Shown here: one piece after another, positions 1 through 10,250 of the stretch
Layout: every line of letters starts with the position of its first letter
Numbering within the stretch: position 1 is the stretch's first letter
The notes under the pieces: generated by a model
What the model saw: only the letters and a program-made list of their open reading frames with translations
Database searches by the model: none
What the model was told of the DNA's origin: nothing
Source: Rhynchosporium graminicola
Lineage: Eukaryota > Ascomycota > Leotiomycetes > Helotiales > Ploettnerulaceae
Assembly: GCA_900074885.1 (NCBI GenBank)
Contig: FJUW01000003.1
Location: 1,214,185-1,278,184 of the forward strand
Direction: 5' to 3'
Length of the DNA stretch: 64,000 nt
Translations under genes and position numbers: made by a program

Positions 1-1963
1 CCTCCCCCTCTCATGATATCCACCAACGCCCTCCCACTCTCCCAACAAAGCACCATCCCATGACCCTGGAAACTAGCACACACCCACAATCCCCTCCTCC
101 CTCCCCCTCCACCTCCCGCAAAAGGAACCTCCCCCACAAACGGATACCCATCCGAGCTATACCCCATGACGCCCGTCCACTCTCTCCTCACCCTCCCCTC
201 GCGATCATCATCTCCCCACCTCTCCCCGAAATACATCTTCGTGCTCGCCGTCAGATACGCACTTATCCGCTCATTCACGCGCCCGTCGTCCGTCTCGCCG
301 TACTCGGATAGCCCTTCTTCGCCGGCTTGCGTTAAGCCGCCGCCGATGATGATGTCGCCTGCGGATTTGCAGCCCGGGGGACGCGGGATCATGTATTCGT
401 ATCCGGAGGAGTGGATGAAGCTGTATGTTCCTGGTAAGCCTTCTTGAGGGATATTGGAGCCCTGAGAGGGGGGTTTTTAGTATGCGGTTTGAAAGTATCG
501 GGGTTTGGGGATGGGTTGGGGATAACGCGCGTGCTGATAGTTATTTGAGGGCGCTGATTGATGAGAGATGTCTGGGAGAAGCTGTACATACTGGTCTGTG
601 AGCCGTGACTTGGCCGCGGAGAGGCACGATACAGCCTTGAAACGCTGCGTGGAGGAATGCCGTGTAGCCATTCGTAGCGAGGATGACTTGTTTCGCTCCG
701 ATAGCCCCTTTTGCGGTTTCGACTTCCCATGATCCGTCGGAGGTTTGATGGAGTTTCATCGCGGGCGTGTTTGTGTATAGCTGTAGACCTTTCTGCAAAC
801 AGAGTTTCAACACCCCGATGACGAATTTGTAGGCGCTCTGTATGGAAGGAGGTTTAGTAAGTCTTCATACTGGCATAGGTGGTAGGTAATTCCTCCTCGA
901 CGTCGAATTGCCAGTCATCTATTTTTCGGATCTGGTAAACTGATAATGAGCTCATAAAGGTATCCCGGGTCATCACCGGGATCGGATCAATCTTTCAAGA
1001 TCATCTTGTGTTAAATGACTCTGGTAGTCCGACTCGATGAGAAAATTACTCCGAATTCTCAACTCGCTTGATTCGCTTCGCTGGAGCCGAACGTGGCTGG
1101 TCGAGAGGGAGGTGGAATAGGAAGATGGTAAATGGTGTCTTGAACAAACATTTAAGACATTGAATGAGAGAAAAAAATAATGGGATTCAGAGACACCATG
1201 AACATGCTGACACTTACCAAACTACCCGCCTCATAACTGACAGCCCCCACAACTCCCTCTCCGTCAACACACCACTTCCTCACCGCCTCCTCTCTGCTCC
1301 AAATCTCATATCTCGCAACCGTCCTCTCATCATCTTCCCCTTTGAACGCTTCTCGGATCGCAGACACGCCTTTCATACTCGCGTCCCATGGCGCTTGGGA
1401 ATAGATGATATCGACCGTATCACCCGTCCAGGAATCGCAGGGAATGGCATGCGTGCGAGCGAATGCATGCACGGCTTTCAGAGTCGCGTATTCGAAGCGT
1501 GCGATCTGCTTGGCGGTGGAGAGGGAGTGCGTGGAGGCATTGGACAGAAATGTGCGATAGGAGGCGGCTTTTGTATGACCACCTGTGTTTGTGCATGTCA
1601 AAACTAACTTCTTGTCGAGGATGCTGTAGATAGATTGGTGAGAGAGGGGTGGGATTTACCATTTCGTCCGGTCGCTCCGCTACATGCTTGTCTCGCTTCG
1701 AGCATCACTATGTTTTTGTTTTGCGTGGATGTTGGATGGCTATTTTGGGAGTTGGGTTTATCGTTGATAGTAAGTAGGTTCCATGCAATACTCGCGCCTG
1801 TGATTCCGCTCCCGATAATCACTATGTCAGCTGTTTCGGGAACGGTAAGTGAAGATAGATGATCTGCTATTTCGCAATCGGGTGGATCTTGCCAGTATGA
1901 AGTTGTTGGGTTGGAGACTGGGAGGGAGACGGGGATCGATGCTCTCGCGTCCATTTTTTGCAC
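1..1963 (-). CDS. FAD-dependent oxidoreductase (DAO family), 3' end outside window
   Basis: Flavin-dependent amine/amino-acid oxidase-type enzyme of the DAO superfamily; substrate not predictable. Exons read on the minus strand: 1963-1660, 1582-1218, 837-592 and 461 to the window edge; phases agree at every junction. The N-terminus has the Rossmann FAD motif IIGSGITGASIAWNLL, followed by LEARQACSGATGRN, the usual second FAD contact. The middle exons carry SYEAGSL and ILATNGYTAFL, and the last exon reaches HGMV about 20 residues before the edge, the conserved C-terminal FAD contact of the family. Only a short tail is therefore missing. The start at 1963 (a second Met lies 9 bases on) gives the usual short lead before the FAD fold. 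The second intron is 380 bp, long for this genome. No in-frame stop is seen. Confidence 0.85.
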
Positions 1964-2685
1964 GGGTGTCGCGGGTATGGAGAGGGAGATTGATCATGAG
2001 GAAGTTATGTTTTGAAGATGTTAGGGGATGCGAGAAGCTTTTCTCAGGCATACTCTGTATATAAATAAAATCTATAAGTTTCATCATGACCTTCCTGTCG
2101 CCTAGCTCGAGCCTCAAACTCCATTGGGAGATGCAATCTGAAAGGTGGGATGTGGAGAAGTCGTTGCTTGGTTAGACCTCCCCTCCCGCATGCGGGCCGA
2201 CGATGGATGTCAGAAAGAGTGGCCCGATGCCAGCGAAGCTAATATTCCCTCGAGACGACAGACAACAGACGGGCGAGTGAAAGGTGGTGAGGGTGAAATC
2301 GTTTCACGTCAATTATCTTGTATAGCATCCCAGTCACGTGAAGCGCCGACCCTTTTTTCGTGGTTTGGATGTAGTTCTCTCACCAGCGCTTATCGCAACG
2401 ACTATCTATCTATCTCCGAGTCTAGCCCGGATGGCTTCGTTCGCAGCGTGCAACGTAGATAAGTTCGAGCTACCGGGCTGCCTAGATAGAGCAGATGATA
2501 TATATATAATCTTTGGATTCTCACGGTCTAGGTATCGACAACAGAGCCGACTTATCTTCGTCTGTTTACATTCGTGTTTTGAACTCGTAGTCAGTAAGTA
2601 CCCAGCTAGGTATATTCATTCGAAAACAACTCGCTCGCTTAGCTATCCGGGGGGGGGGGTATAATAGTCTCCAGATTCTACTTGG
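1964..2685. other. Intergenic region, no gene seen
   Basis: This is the 5' flank of the FAD oxidoreductase. The short open frames here lack family resemblance or plausible splice partners. A run of about 11 G lies at 2649-2659, just before the Tc1/mariner element. Confidence 0.6.
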
Positions 2686-3961
2686 TACATGCTGTAATAA
2701 TCTGACCTTTAGCGTCTGTGCGTAGTACTAGAAGATTCGACCTCACAAGGGTTCTTATAAGGGGGAATGCTAATGAGTTAAGAATACGGAGTACGCTGCT
2801 TTTACTACTCAAACGATTATAATTCATTATAGAGTTAATATACTAAGTCCCGGTACTTAAAACACTATAAAAATCAACTACTCGAGACAACCGGTTGAAA
2901 ATTCAGACTCTTTATTTCGATACCGGCTGGACTCAAGCTTAAATCGCCCTTTAACTAAATCTCACTCTCAGCTAAGTCAAATACGCTCTTTCCTACCGAT
3001 TAACTCCTTAAAAATAACTATATTACAGCCGAAAAGCTCTCCTTAATACACCTCAGCGAAAACGATTAATCGAATAGGTTACTTCTTCGAGGGAGAACCG
3101 CCGAGCTAAGTAAGTTGATATACCTTCTATTCTTAGCTGGAATTACGGCCTTCAAGCTATTCGTACTGCTTTTAAGAAAGAAAGCTATACCCGTCGAATT
3201 ACTCGCCGAAAACTAGTACTTACTTACGTAAATCAAGTATAAAGGCTTCAATAGGCTATCGAGCACGAGAATTGGACAGAGGAGCAGTAGTTTTCTATCT
3301 ATTAGAGTAACGAGACTTAGGTATAACCGGGAAGTTATTTAAAAGAGTAGATTACTCGAAAGATCGGAGAGGAGGAGTTATATTCGGATAACTATATAGC
3401 AAATCGATATCAAAAGAAGATCGGGTAGATATTTTAGGGTACGATTTCAGGGAAATATAGCTAGTATAAGGGAGTATTTTAAGAGAAGAACTAGGAAATA
3501 ATTAACGAAGGCTCTTACTCAGGTATTATTATACCGAAGGTTTAAGAGATCTTAGAGCAATATCCCGAGCTTCAATTTCAGTAAGATAACGCGAAAGGGT
3601 ATACCTCGAAGTATACTCAGTTAGTCTTTGAAGCAATTGAGATCGAGCCTATCTTCTGGCTAGCGAATTCTCCTGATTTGAACCCAATCGAGACTATTTG
3701 GGACGAGATGAAAGATTATATCGAAAGTAAATACCCAGAGGTTCATTCTTCGTATAAGAGACTAAGGGAAGCTGTAAATGAAGCGTGGGAATCGATAACT
3801 CTAGAAAGGATCCGAGAATTGATAAGGGAAATGCTAGATAGATACTAAGTAGTAATTGAAGCAGGAGGAGGCTATATAAAGTACTAGTTAACTCAATAAA
3901 AGCAGTATTGCCAAGAATCTAGTGCGCACAGACGGAGATAGTAAGATTATTCCACCCTGTA
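2686..3961 (+). mobile_element. RIP-degraded Tc1/mariner DNA transposon with TIRs
   Basis: The ends are imperfect inverted repeats of about 50 bp. The left end from 2688 and the reverse complement of the right end ending at 3959 share AATAATCT and CGTCTGTGCG in the same order. Both ends abut a TA, the target duplication typical of the superfamily. Total length is about 1.27 kb, normal for Tc1/mariner. The interior is TA-rich and encodes a transposase riddled with stops. It is inactive by sequence. Confidence 0.85.
2930..3848 (+). pseudogene. Tc1-like DD34E transposase relic
   Basis: The last part is readable: SPDLNPIETIWDEMK at about 3673-3717, the DDE_3 signature of Tc1-like transposases, running to a natural TAA at 3846-3848. 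Upstream in the same frame are QDNAKG-like (about 3575-3600, Q replaced by a stop) and SNETW near 3300, matching the two other catalytic blocks. The spacing from the second Asp to the Glu is 34 residues, so DD34E. At least ten in-frame stops lie where Gln or Trp would be expected, which is what C-to-T changes on both strands (RIP) produce. Confidence 0.8.
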
Positions 3962-4816
3962 CGAAGTACTTACTGTAGTATTTATCTTATCCCTCCTCCT
4001 GCACGCCCCGGGCTTTCAATGCATGCCTGTACAGTAGTATAAGTCGCCGAGCCCCACCCCCACCCCCACCCCTGCAAGCTCGTTCGTCACGCCACGAGGG
4101 GCTGGAATGACATCAAGATCCTTTCTTTTCCTTCCCTTTCCCCCACTTGCATGCATGCGGAGGACTTCATTCACATTTACCCCATCTGCACCGACATTTA
4201 CAATGACATGTACAATTATCCAGACTCTTCCACAGCATGACCCCCCCATTGATCCGGGAACTCGGGATGGCCTCCTCGGCAATCTTGTCCCGAATCCGAG
4301 ACGCTGTCAAATTCATCTAGTTATCTAGTTAGAGTATAAGTATTCTCACTGCCTCCGGACTTGGCGACTTGACTGATACGCTTATGTTGCCCTCTCTTTG
4401 TCCGCCAGTGAATGCTTCATAAACCCGTGTGAGTACATACCAGGGTGTGCAGTGCAGTGCAGTGCAGTGCCGTGCCGTGCCGTGCCGTGCCGTGCAGTGT
4501 TGATGCAATTCACGGGAAGCCGACGGCGACAGCGACAGCGGCAGCGGCGGCGTTATGACTTTAACTCCGCGTACGGTCAAGGGCAATCGTCACTGCCAAT
4601 TGCACAGGTAGGGAGGTAGGTAGGTACCCAGGTACATGAGGCAGGCAGCTACCCCGCAGATTGTAGGGAGTTGCCATACACATCTACACAAATCCATCCC
4701 TCTACTAAACCAAGTCCGCACTCTCCACGACTTGTCAATCATACCTAGTACAGCTATCATCTACCGGAATAAACCACAGCAACAGAATCAGAATCAGAAT
4801 CTGAATCAGAAGAACA
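3962..4816. other. Intergenic region upstream of the aldo/keto reductase
   Basis: There is no credible gene. It contains a pentanucleotide microsatellite and short G/C-rich stretches, and it must hold the reductase promoter. A CAGAATCAGAATCTGAATC tract lies immediately before the start codon. Confidence 0.55.
4447..4499. repeat. Pentanucleotide microsatellite (GTGCA/GTGCC)
   Basis: About ten 5-bp units: GTGCA four times, then a block of GTGCC units, then GTGCA again. It lies about 320 bp upstream of the aldo/keto reductase start, so length changes could alter promoter spacing. Confidence 0.9.
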
Positions 4817-6183
4817 ATGGCGATGCAAGCACCACCACTTCCCGACTCTCTCAAGGCCAGTGTGGAGAGCAGCCAGGTCGAATACGTCAACCTGGGCAAG
4901 AGTGGGCTGCGCGTCTCCGTGCCCATTCTAGGCGCCATGAGTATTGGAGATCCAGAATGGGCTCCCTGGGTTGCTGGGGAAGAAGAAGTAAATCAATCAT
5001 TCTCTCCTGCAACTTGATTGCAAGTCCGTTGCCTCCGTATCAAACAGAAATGCTGACCATGTCCCGCAACAGTCTTTACCCCTCCTCAAAGCAGCCTACG
5101 ATCGTGGCTTGAATACTTGGGATACGGCAAACGTATACAGTAACGGCGCCTCCGAAATCATCATTGGCAAGGCCATCAAGAAGTACCAGATCCCGAGACA
5201 CAAGCTGGTTATCTTGACGAAATGCCATGGTGCTGTCGGCGAAGTGCCTCAGGTCAGAGGATTCTTCTTCCCGAAGGAGATTAGGGCTAGTAAAGACTAT
5301 GTCAATCAAGGTGGTGAGTTACCTGCATCTTCTACTGTGCTAGCTGCTGTAGCCTAATTTCAATGCTGGAAACCATGACCGCATGCTGGCAGAGAAGCCC
5401 AAATTGCTAAAATACATCATAGGTCTATCTCGAGCAGCAATATTCAACCAAGTCAATGCCTCCCTCGCCCGTCTGGACACCGATTACATCGACCTCCTCC
5501 AAATCCACCGTTTCGACGCCAACACACCCATCGAAGAGACAATGGAAGCTCTCCATGACCTCGTTCGCAGCGGCAAGGTTCGATACATTGGTGCAAGCAG
5601 CATGTGGGCTACACAATTCGCACGTATGCAGTTCGTGGCCGAGCAGAAGGGCTGGACGAAGTTTATTAGCATGCAGAACCAGTACAGTTTGCTTTATAGA
5701 GAGGAGGAAAGGGAGATGAACAGATTTTGTAATGATACTGGTGTGGGTTTGATACCAGTAAGTTTTCCAATTTGGCCATACACCATGCTTTAGACCACAA
5801 TATGTGTGGATATATTGTACAGGAGTGTACGACGACTGACATGATACATTTAGTGGGCACCCCTTTGCCGCGGTCATCTCGCCCGTCCCCTCTCAGCACT
5901 AGGCAGTACCACACGATCTGCACCAGAGAAAGAGAAGGGTCTGTCTGACGAAGACAACAAGACCATCCAGCGCGTTCAGGAAATCGCTGCAAAGAAGGGC
6001 TGGAAGATGAGCCATGTTGCTATGGCGTGGATCAACAAACGAGTTTCGAGCCCGATTATCGGATTTAGTAGTGTTGAGCGACTGGATGAGTTGATCGGTA
6101 TCAGAGGAAAGACTTTGACTGAGGATGAGGAGAAGTATCTTGAGGAGCTCTACGTGCCAAAGGCCAATAGCGGATTCTCATAG
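4817..6183 (+). CDS. Aldo/keto reductase, versiconal-reductase-like
   Basis: NAD(P)H-dependent reductase of the AKR superfamily (PF00248), cytosolic by lack of a signal. Exons 4817-4987, 5073-5313, 5423-5757 and 5854-6183 give 358 aa; introns are 85, 109 and 96 bp and phases agree. The tetrad is visible: Asp and Tyr in [12 protein letters not shown], Lys in ILTKCHG, His in LLQIHRFD. Also typical are [13 protein letters not shown] and the C-terminal cofactor-binding [16 protein letters not shown]. The length is close to fungal versiconal hemiacetal acetate reductase-like enzymes, the usual label for this subgroup; no polyketide genes are nearby, so a mycotoxin role is not supported. The start has [15 protein letters not shown] context normal for the family. 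Confidence 0.9.
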
Positions 6184-6787
6184 AGGGTTCGTTACAAAGC
6201 TTGGGAGATACAGAGTAGCAATGGGGCCTGAAAAATAGTCCAGCACTAGAAAGTAGGTAGATTTACATACTATTGCTTCCTTTCGAGAGAACAGTTGATT
6301 TCGAAATCCCTTGCTCCGGAATAATCGTCGGCGAAGACCCTAGATTTGCAGGTCGGCACCAGAGTTTCATTCATTTTTGGTTATCGCCGACAAGGAGTCC
6401 GATAATATTTAAATTTCGTTTCCAACTAAAAGACTCGCTGTGCTTATGAGTGAGATGAGCATCTTTAAAGATTCTGTAGGTTAATTTTCCAAATAGCCGA
6501 GGTCCACGAATCTCGCTTCTGTCAAAGTAAGTGCAAAGTACCCCCCAGCTTATATGATAGCCGCGATGTTAGTTGCACTTTCTCGGAAATTGAGGAATCT
6601 CTGCTTTCTTGATTATAAGCAGGATGTATCGTTCCGAAGACGTCAGTATCCGGGGCTGGTTCCGTCATGAGTGGGATGCTGACTAAGTCGACCATTCCTT
6701 CGTTGTTAGGCCTAGGATCAAGCAAGAAACCACACTCATTCTTATAGCTTCTACATCCGAATATTGATCAGTATTGCTCCATACACT
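6184..6787. other. Intergenic region, no gene seen
   Basis: This 604-bp spacer separates two same-strand genes and should hold the 3' end of the reductase and the promoter of the M20 peptidase. No convincing ORF or repeat. Confidence 0.6.
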
Positions 6788-8710
6788 ATGGGGAAATCAC
6801 AATTCGAGTCCTCCTTGCCGACGATTGATGGCTCTAATGCTCCTTCAAAAGATGAAAGCAAAGCTGTCAGCCACCCCCGCAAGCTGGCTTGGGCATTGAT
6901 CCCACTCACAATTGGATATCTCACATTCTCTCGTATCTCTACAAGCCTCAGTTTGGGTCACTCACACCCAGTCAACTACACAGCACAGTGCGTTCAACCA
7001 CCAGCACTCTTCCCTCAAGACACACCAGAGCTAGCCAAAGCATTCGCCTCCATTTCATCCCCCTCCTTTATCAACACCAGCATCGAGCGTCTTTCTGGCG
7101 CCGTCAAGATCAAGACCGAAACTTTCGACGATCTAGGAGACATTGGAGTCGATAAGAGATGGGATGTTTTCTACGGCTTCCATGAGAATTTAGAGAAAAC
7201 GTTCCCGCTTGTACACGAGAAGCTGAAAGTGGAGAAAGTGAATACTCATGGTTTGCTTTATACCTGGCAGGGAAGTAATCCGGATTTGAAGCCGACGACG
7301 CTCATGGCTCATCAAGATACCGTGCCTGTGCCGGTCGATACTGTGAGTTCATCACCGCCTCCTGATCACGTGTCAGATATTGACAATGCAGATTCCGGTA
7401 TGGGAACACCCGCCCTGGAGTGGCCACTACGACGGCAAATACATCTGGGGGCGAGGCTCTTCAGACTGCAAAAATCAGCTCATCGCCACGCTCTCCACCA
7501 TCGACCTGCTCCTCTCGGCTAACTTCATCCCAAAACGGACTATCCTGCTCTCCTACGGTTTCGACGAAGAGACTTTTGGCTACCATGGCGCGGGCAACAT
7601 CTCCGCCGTTCTTCATGAGAGGTATGGTGATGATGGCTTAGCGGTTGTGGTGGATGAAGGAGCAGGGTTTGAAGAGGCGTGGGGGACGGTGTTCGCCAAA
7701 CCTGGTGCGGCGGAGAAAGGTTCGACGAATGTTGAAATCACGGTGAGGACACCAGGTGGCCATTCGTCGATTCCGAGAGATCATACCAGTATCGGTATTT
7801 TGAGCGAGATGGTTTATCTCATCGAGAGCACGCAATACCCGACCCGACTGTATGATGAGAACCCCTACTACACTCAGTTGCAGTGTGGGGCAGCTTACTC
7901 GCCTGACTTTGATCCAAAGATCAAGAAATTGCTGAATAGGAGGTTGAAATCTGGTTCGAGTGAGAGTTTTGCTGGCGGAGATATGGGAACTTGTGCGAAG
8001 AAACATGATGAGCTGGCTTTGGAAGCCGCGAAGCAGGGTCCTGAGATCAAGTATTTGCTGCAGACAAGTCAGGCTGTCGACATCATTTCTGGGGGAGCGA
8101 AAGTGAATGCTTTGCCTGAGCGGGCGCGGGCTATTGTTAATCATCGGATCAATGGTTCGTACCAAATTTCATGAATCTTACTTGTTCCATTCCTCGGAGC
8201 CTGATGTCTTCGTCAACGACATTCTTATTCTTGGCTTGGTAGAGTACTGACGAGGTTCTAGTCGGCGAAACAGCCCAAGTCATTTTCGACCACCTGACAA
8301 AAGTTGCTGCCCACGTTGCCAAAAAGCACAACCTCACACTCAACGCTTTCACTTCCGAGACTCCCTCCAGCATCACACTAACCCACAACGACGTTCTCCC
8401 ACCCGCGCCCGTTTCCCCCTCGTCACCACACACGCCTTACTCCATCCTCGCAGCCACCAACCGCGCCATCTACGGCGACGACATCATTACCACCCCTGGT
8501 ATCATGACGGGGAATACAGACACGCGCTATTTCTGGGCGTTGACCAAACATATTTTCAGATTCGCTCCGGGATATGATGCCGAGGGTGATGAGGGACTGG
8601 GGAATATACATACGGTGAATGAACGGGTTAGTGTCACGGCGCATGTTAATACTGTGAAGTGGTTCGTGACTTTCTTGCGGAACATGGATGATGCGGATTT
8701 CGAGTCGTGA
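6788..8710 (+). CDS. M20 family metallo-carboxypeptidase, CPS1-like
   Basis: Zinc carboxypeptidase of the vacuolar carboxypeptidase S type, releasing C-terminal residues from small peptides. Exons 6788-7342, 7392-8154 and 8262-8710 give 588 aa, close to yeast CPS1. Residues about 32-50 form one membrane segment (ALIPLTIGYLTF), as in CPS1, which enters the vacuole as a signal-anchored protein. Metal and catalytic motifs: MAHQDTVPV (His, Asp), WGRGSSDCKNQ (bridging Asp), YGFDEETFG (catalytic Glu and ligand), VVVDEGAG, GGHSSIP of the dimerisation domain and NIHTVNERVS (last His). The open frame can be read from a TTG at 6764, but the first ATG is 6788. The second intron has a GTTCGT donor, weaker than the others. 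Confidence 0.9.
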
Positions 8711-9295
8711 GCGAGGATTTGGTGGGAGTGGGAGTGCGAGGTAGCGAGAGAGTGAGGAAGGAATAGTAAAATAAATAAATAAAAACTTGTAAGAGAAAGG
8801 TTCGATTTGTCTGGTTGAGATGAAGAGAAATCGATCATGACCATACGACACGATACGATACGATACGACACGATACCGTAGTCACTTTTGCATCCATCCA
8901 GCGAGGGTAAGTGAACATACAACACCGTAAGTTTGCACGCTCTGGCACGTCTGTGCTTTCGCTGAGTGAGTGTCCCATACACACCCATTATAGACCTACA
9001 CTGTTGAATGTAGTAACCTCTAAACCCCCGCCCGGTCTTAACAGCCTGATATCTACCTACCTAGGCAAGAACACTCACTCTCTCACTCATTATTCCTACT
9101 CCCTTAATCTCGCGAAAACTGCTGGTGTTGCATGAGTTGTGTTAGTTTTGACACGATATCGTAAATCAGATTGGCTTTCTTTGTTTTATTTTTTTCCTTT
9201 GTTCTTTTTTCTCCTTTTCTCTTTTTCTCTCTTTTCTTGTAGAGAGTGAGAGAGAGCTTTTTCTTTCTTCCGATCTTCGAGAAAAGGGTATCTAG
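8711..9295. other. Intergenic region with short degenerate repeats
   Basis: A run of ACGATACGACACGAT-like units at about 8845-8877 and a pyrimidine-rich stretch at 9180-9240. No gene seen. Confidence 0.55.
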
Positions 9296-10250
9296 TATGG
9301 CGGGTTTTAGTGGCCACATGTCTCAACTGGATTTTTGACTTTTTTCCACGGGGAAAACCCAAGAATACTAAAATACAAGAATACTAGAATATCAATAACT
9401 ATTGATGGAAACAATTCCATTTTTTAAATCAGGGACTTTTCAGATTAGATGGTAATAGTAAATAGTAATATAGAGTAGTTTAGTCTTTCATAGAAATTCA
9501 ATTAAAGGTATCATAATAGTAGAGGAGAATAATAATAAACCTACTCCTCTTTATTATTATTATCTTTATTATTATCCTTAGGCCTACGAGCCCGAGTCTT
9601 CCCTAGGGGAGGCTTATTAGTAGGTAGCCTAAAAGATAGAGCTTACCGAAGCTCAATCTGGGAGTATCTATCAGATAGTACTTATTATTAAGACTACGGA
9701 GTAGCTTAGCGCAATTGATATCAAGATAATGAATAGCTTTCCTTTCTAGGGACCTAGTAAGATATAGTCATCTTAACAAAGGAGGAAAGGTAGGATAATA
9801 CGGAATTATTTAGAGGAGCTATAGTAATCATATACTATTACTCTACTATATTACTATACTCTACTAGGTCTACTATAGCTAGAAAATTTTCGAAGAGTAT
9901 ATCTAGGAGCAATAGCAAATAGTAAAGAGCTTATAAGCAGGGTATTAAAGGGTATATAGAGTTAGTACTATCACTATCTGGCGTTACTATTATAGACCTT
10001 AAGGTTCGTCTATACTTGAACTATAACCTTAACGAGGTTCAAGTTCGATAAGGGATTCTTCTTGATAGTTTAGAATATATCCTTGATAACTATACCTGAA
10101 TCAGGTTACATAAAGAAGTAAGACTTTCTATCATAGCGTTGTTCTAAGTCTATTTCCTGTATCTTGGTATCCCTGGGTTTTTCCCCGTGAAAAAAAAAAA
10201 AAAGAGTCAAAAAATCCAGATGAGACATGTGGCCACTGAAACCCGCCATA
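9296..10250. mobile_element. 955-bp TA-flanked DNA transposon with long TIRs, non-autonomous
   Basis: The left end reads TATGGCGGGTTTTAGTGGCC from 9296. The reverse complement of the right end, from 10250, reads TATGGCGGGTTTCAGTGGCC. The match continues through CACATGTCTCA, CTGGATTTTTGACT and CACGGGGAAAA and, more weakly, to about 110 bp inward. Outer TA dinucleotides suggest a TA target duplication (Tc1/mariner/pogo group). The interior is TA-rich. On the minus strand at 9540-9660 a short frame reads PPLGKTRARRPKDNN and a stop, resembling a basic transposase C-terminus; this is weak. I see no catalytic motifs, so it is probably a deletion derivative. Confidence 0.8.

Noticed and set aside
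4443..4500. CRISPR-like or satellite array
   Set aside because: Units are 5 bp with no spacers; a simple microsatellite.
7638..8165. 175-codon minus-strand frame
   Set aside because: Antisense shadow of the M20 peptidase catalytic domain.
4817..8710. Secondary-metabolite cluster around the versiconal-reductase-like gene
   Set aside because: Neighbours are an M20 peptidase and a FAD oxidoreductase; no polyketide synthase, NRPS, terpene cyclase or P450 is present in the window.
8423..8988. Minus-strand frames of 142 and 153 codons
   Set aside because: They overlap the last exon of the M20 peptidase antisense and show no domain.
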